Shown in pieces: positions 57,003 to 60,000 of a stretch of 60,000 nucleotides of DNA. The translations under genes were made by a program, and so were the position numbers. Source of the stretch: Polytrichum commune. Lineage: Eukaryota > Streptophyta > Polytrichopsida > Polytrichales > Polytrichaceae. The first letter of the stretch is position 1. Every line of letters starts with the position of its first letter. Location of the stretch: contig OX485804.1 in NCBI GenBank assembly GCA_950295325.1, forward strand, positions 27,964,001 through 28,024,000, written 5' to 3'. The notes under the pieces are model-generated. The model made no database searches and was not told the origin of the DNA. It saw nothing but the letters and a program-made list of their open reading frames with translations.

Positions 57003-59020
57003 GTAGCAGAAGCAACAGAGAAATACACCAGTAAGTCTTGGAGGGACCTTCGGCACTGTAGCCTTCGGTGCTTGTCGAGGGAACTGCGAGGGCGGTGCTG
57101 TAGCTTTCCAATACAAGAAGTTGCTCTTGCTGAGAGAACTCTGAGTGACTGAGACTCGCGGCAAGGTTGTGTAGCCCTAGCCGACGTAGACAGGTTGCAG
57201 CAACGAGAGCGCTATCACGAAAAATTTCATAGCCTCAAACTCTGCGGCACCAAAGTATGAATTCTTGCATGCTTAGCTATATTCAAGGTCTGCTACTGTG
57301 ATTGACGGAATACTAGCACTCATACTAAACGGCAAGATGAGCAAATCAAGCTCAACTTCAGAGGATTTCAAGGTGGAGATATAAGCCTTGTATGCGAACG
57401 GCTTACATTTTGAATGTGACTAAGAACTTAAGTTAGCACAAATCTTGCTTAAGTTACATGATTATTTGTTAATATTTTTATGACTATGTATAACAAGAGA
57501 ATGTGGTATTGGTGTAGATTACCTACCTCTAAGAAAGTGGTAAAGCCTTGTTGAAATCGATAACAAGTAAGAGATTTGCTAACACATGTTGTACGCTCTA
57601 CTGACATACTTTGTGGTATTTTGGGGAGCATGGGCATAGGTGAGGACCTCTTCTACAAGTGCTACACGCCTTCCAAAGATTAGTCCGCTCATTTCAATTC
57701 CTAAAGACTAGTTGCTTTGTGTCCGTAATTGAATTTGAGTCATTCTTGTTTTAACACCAACTTTCTCTCTATATTCTCTAATTGATCCTCATCTCGAACT
57801 CTATGCACCTTGTGGTAATAAAGCAGTTGGGATTATATAAAATAAGTCAAGAAACAAACAACCAATATAGTCATCTCACTATACAAGGTAAATCGAATGA
57901 AGTCTAAGATTCTTGATCTTCCTACAAAAAATAAAAGATTGAGTTAGAGTAACTCTATAGAGAGTCACAAATATCTCTGAAAACAACCATGATCTCCCGA
58001 AAATGTGGTGTATAGATATTTTGGGTTGTATCATAATACAACCATGGATAATCAGATTTCTCCTAATAAGTGACTGATATATCTGTGTCGAAGCAAGCAT
58101 CTGTATGATATCAACACTGAAGGGTGAAGGTACTAACGAAACCAGTTGAGGGAACCATAACCATAACCTGGATTCGCTCATGGCCAGGATATGGTTACTT
58201 GATATTCAGTCACAATATGATGTTATTTGATAATAGAAATGAACTTTGGACCATTTGGAAATATGGGAACTCTGGAGCTGTTTCGAAGTCCTATTCAAAA
58301 TAAACCGACCTTCCCTAAACATGGTAATTACTTTATATGCAGTCACAGTTAAGTCTATGGGACTAACAATACCAGTGGAGCAATCGATATTATGGAATGA
58401 GATAGTGATTGGCTAAGGTTCTTGAATTATATTCTTGACCAGGCTATATCAAAATCAGTGATGCAATTATAATATCCTTATATATACTGAAATATAAACT
58501 CGGATACTCAAGTTCATTGATGCAACAACATTATGTATGTATATGTATGCCTTACATAATTTGCGAGAGATGAACAACAGATATGAACAAAATTCCAACA
58601 AATTTTTTAACGGAAAATAAGGTGGAATAACAAGATGTGGAACGAATAGTAACTGATAAACTTGATTACTAGGACCCTTCCAAGGTCCAAGGGATGTATG
58701 TTGTCATAACTTAACTCTACCTGTATAATGATGACATATCCTATCAGGACAAGACATTGATCAAGACAAGATTAATTAGCTCTCTCTCTCTCTCTATATA
58801 TATATAGATGACTACTATGGCTTTAACTTGGGATCTTTTAATGTAAGTAAGATACCATGGGTGAGTAGATAATAATTTAAATTAATTTTTTGGAGTGAGT
58901 CTTAATTGAGTGAGGAAATTTTACTTGATAGGTATCTACTATGATTTTTTCTTTTTAAAAATGAAAGTGAATGAGATGAAATTCGTTTTAGAGTTCAAGA
59001 AGCCAAAAAAATTTATGGGA
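57003..59020. other. Intergenic DNA
   Basis: A GC-richer stretch at 57030-57260 has no interpretable frame. (CT)n(AT)n lies at ~58780-58808. No gene was recognised. Confidence 0.3.
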
Positions 59021-59330
59021 CTAGAAGTACATCAAGATGTTGTAAAAATAAAACAATTTCCTAGAGTAACAAAGTGTGGTGGCCTCTGTAACATACATGC
59101 TAATATCAACTTGATGGTCCAATTGGACACTACCTAGTTCTACATTATGAAGAAAGGAAAAGGAACCTATTTCTAGTGGAGTTAAGAGGGGGCACTCCAA
59201 CACAAAATGTGTCTCATTTTCTGTTGTCTTTTCACAACATAATTGACATAACCTTTTATCCATAAATATTGGGATGGTTGACCACCAATTAGTTTCAATG
59301 GCAAGTCTATGATTTGAGGTGTAGTAGGCA
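59021..59330 (-). pseudogene. C-terminal fragment of a second LINE type
   Basis: The reverse strand reads SNHRLAIETNWWSTIP, then a CCHC cluster (CQLCCEKTTENETHFVLEC) and PLL. Helical sequence with TEATTL follows. [HN]xLAIExxxW..IP followed by C-x2-C..H-x4-C is the usual tail of many LINE-encoded polyproteins and differs from family L. No reverse transcriptase was seen nearby. Confidence 0.55.
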
Positions 59331-59414
59331 CAACGATTTTGTGTGTAAACTTCAAATTGTGATCGATGTGCTTTAACTTAAACTTAGCTAAAACAAAAAC
59401 ACCAAAAAAGTTAT

Positions 59415-59632
59415 GATATTGACTACTACATTGATTTGTGCAATTGGGTTGCCTCTTTACCCTTGCAAATCACCTTGGATCAAAATCATATTACAAAAAC
59501 TTATAACAAACACACTAAAAAAATATTTTATTTATTTTGTTACTATGGTAATAAATGTTTAAAATAATGTTGAACATTAACAAAGTAGCATGGGGCAACC
59601 TAATTACATATATCGGTGTAGAAGACATGGCC
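59415..59632 (+). repeat. Dispersed repeat R2, copy 2
   Basis: Collinear with 11145-11372 (GTGCAATT, GGTTGCCTCTTTACCC, TTGGATCAAAATCA, CAACCTAATTACATATATC). It lies directly beside the LINE fragment at 59021-59330. Confidence 0.6.
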
Positions 59633-59732
59633 AATAACTTAGCAATCACAACTAGGAGGGCATGTGCGGTTGTCAAACGAGAAACATAATCTTCATTGGT
59701 CTCTTAAAACCTTTTCATCTCAGAGCCACTTC

Positions 59733-60000
59733 ACACACGAGACTGAGAGCCCGTGACCATTGCACTTCAAGCACTCTCATCGGTGGAAAAGGCAGAGCCA
59801 GTCCAAGTTCGCTTCACACTACGCTTGAGGGACCAACCGAGTATGTGAATGCATGATGGATGTAAAGTCTACATAGATTCCTACATGGCACCAAATGGAT
59901 CATGTTCCATGGTCACTTGGACGATTTGCCAAACCCACCTCTTGGAGGTAGGCCTAACACAAAACCATTGGGAGACCATGGCACTCCGAACGCTCACAAC
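59733..60000 (-). mobile_element. MITE F3, copy 3, cut by the window edge
   Basis: It begins GAGCCACTTCACACACGAG after ATCTCA and is the reverse complement of 15600-15870, with GTGACCAT, CTTCAAGCACTC, TTCACACTACGCTTGAG and TCCTACATGGCACCAAATGG in the same order. The other end lies beyond 60000. Confidence 0.85.

Overview
The window looks like nuclear DNA from a land plant. It is AT-rich and full of repeats, and its one clear host gene is spliced. That gene resembles the plant vacuolar ABCC1/ABCC2 (MRP-type) transporters. The mobile elements are plant types: L1-like LINEs with a C-terminal CCHC zinc motif, Tourist/Harbinger-like MITEs with TAA/TTA target duplications, a hAT MITE and a pogo-like element. 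The transporter has few introns for this clade, with one coding exon of 2,995 bp. I cannot name the species. No bacterial, organellar, rRNA, tRNA or CRISPR feature was recognised.

Region 1 (1-9063) holds an ABCC full transporter on the + strand, cut at its 5' end by the window edge. Five coding exons (1-178, 1567-2069, 2595-5589, 6803-7372, 8560-9063) join in frame with consensus GT..AG junctions into 1,582 residues plus a stop codon. They encode TMD0, TMD1, NBD1, a charged linker, TMD2, NBD2 and the ABCC1/2 C-terminal tail. Introns 1, 3 and 4 each carry a copy of one ~350 bp MITE family, called F1 here. Intron 2 carries a ~218 bp tandem duplication. Intron 4 contains several decayed copies of its own splice acceptor.

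Region 2 (9064-17256) is a gene-poor MITE cluster: F1 copies, an element with an 8-bp target duplication, a hAT MITE, two Harbinger-like MITEs joined by a single shared TAA, and a TA-flanked element. A clean small hairpin lies at 12433-12487.

Region 3 (17257-36800) is AT-rich intergenic DNA with diverged tandem repeats, microsatellites, an unusual 1.5 kb motif-rich island (20.6-22.2 kb), and a 943 bp TIR element at 34525-35467.

Region 4 (36800-43250) contains two decayed, mutually homologous coding fragments with an R-P-D plus E..K pattern, read here as a possible endonuclease-like tail of a retroelement. It also holds a 992 bp pogo-like element with the C-terminal piece of a transposase that still shows a PCNA-binding-like QxxIxxFF motif.

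Region 5 (43250-60000) is a LINE graveyard. There are 3' ends of one L1-type family at 46.4, 47.4, 49.1 and 57.0 kb (another lies at 38.3 kb), two with long decayed reverse-transcriptase coding. Two of them are interrupted by MITEs, which gives a relative order of insertion. A fragment of a second LINE type lies at 59.0-59.3 kb, and an F3 MITE runs off the right end.

Only the transporter is likely to be a working gene. The other open reading frames are chance frames or transposon relics.
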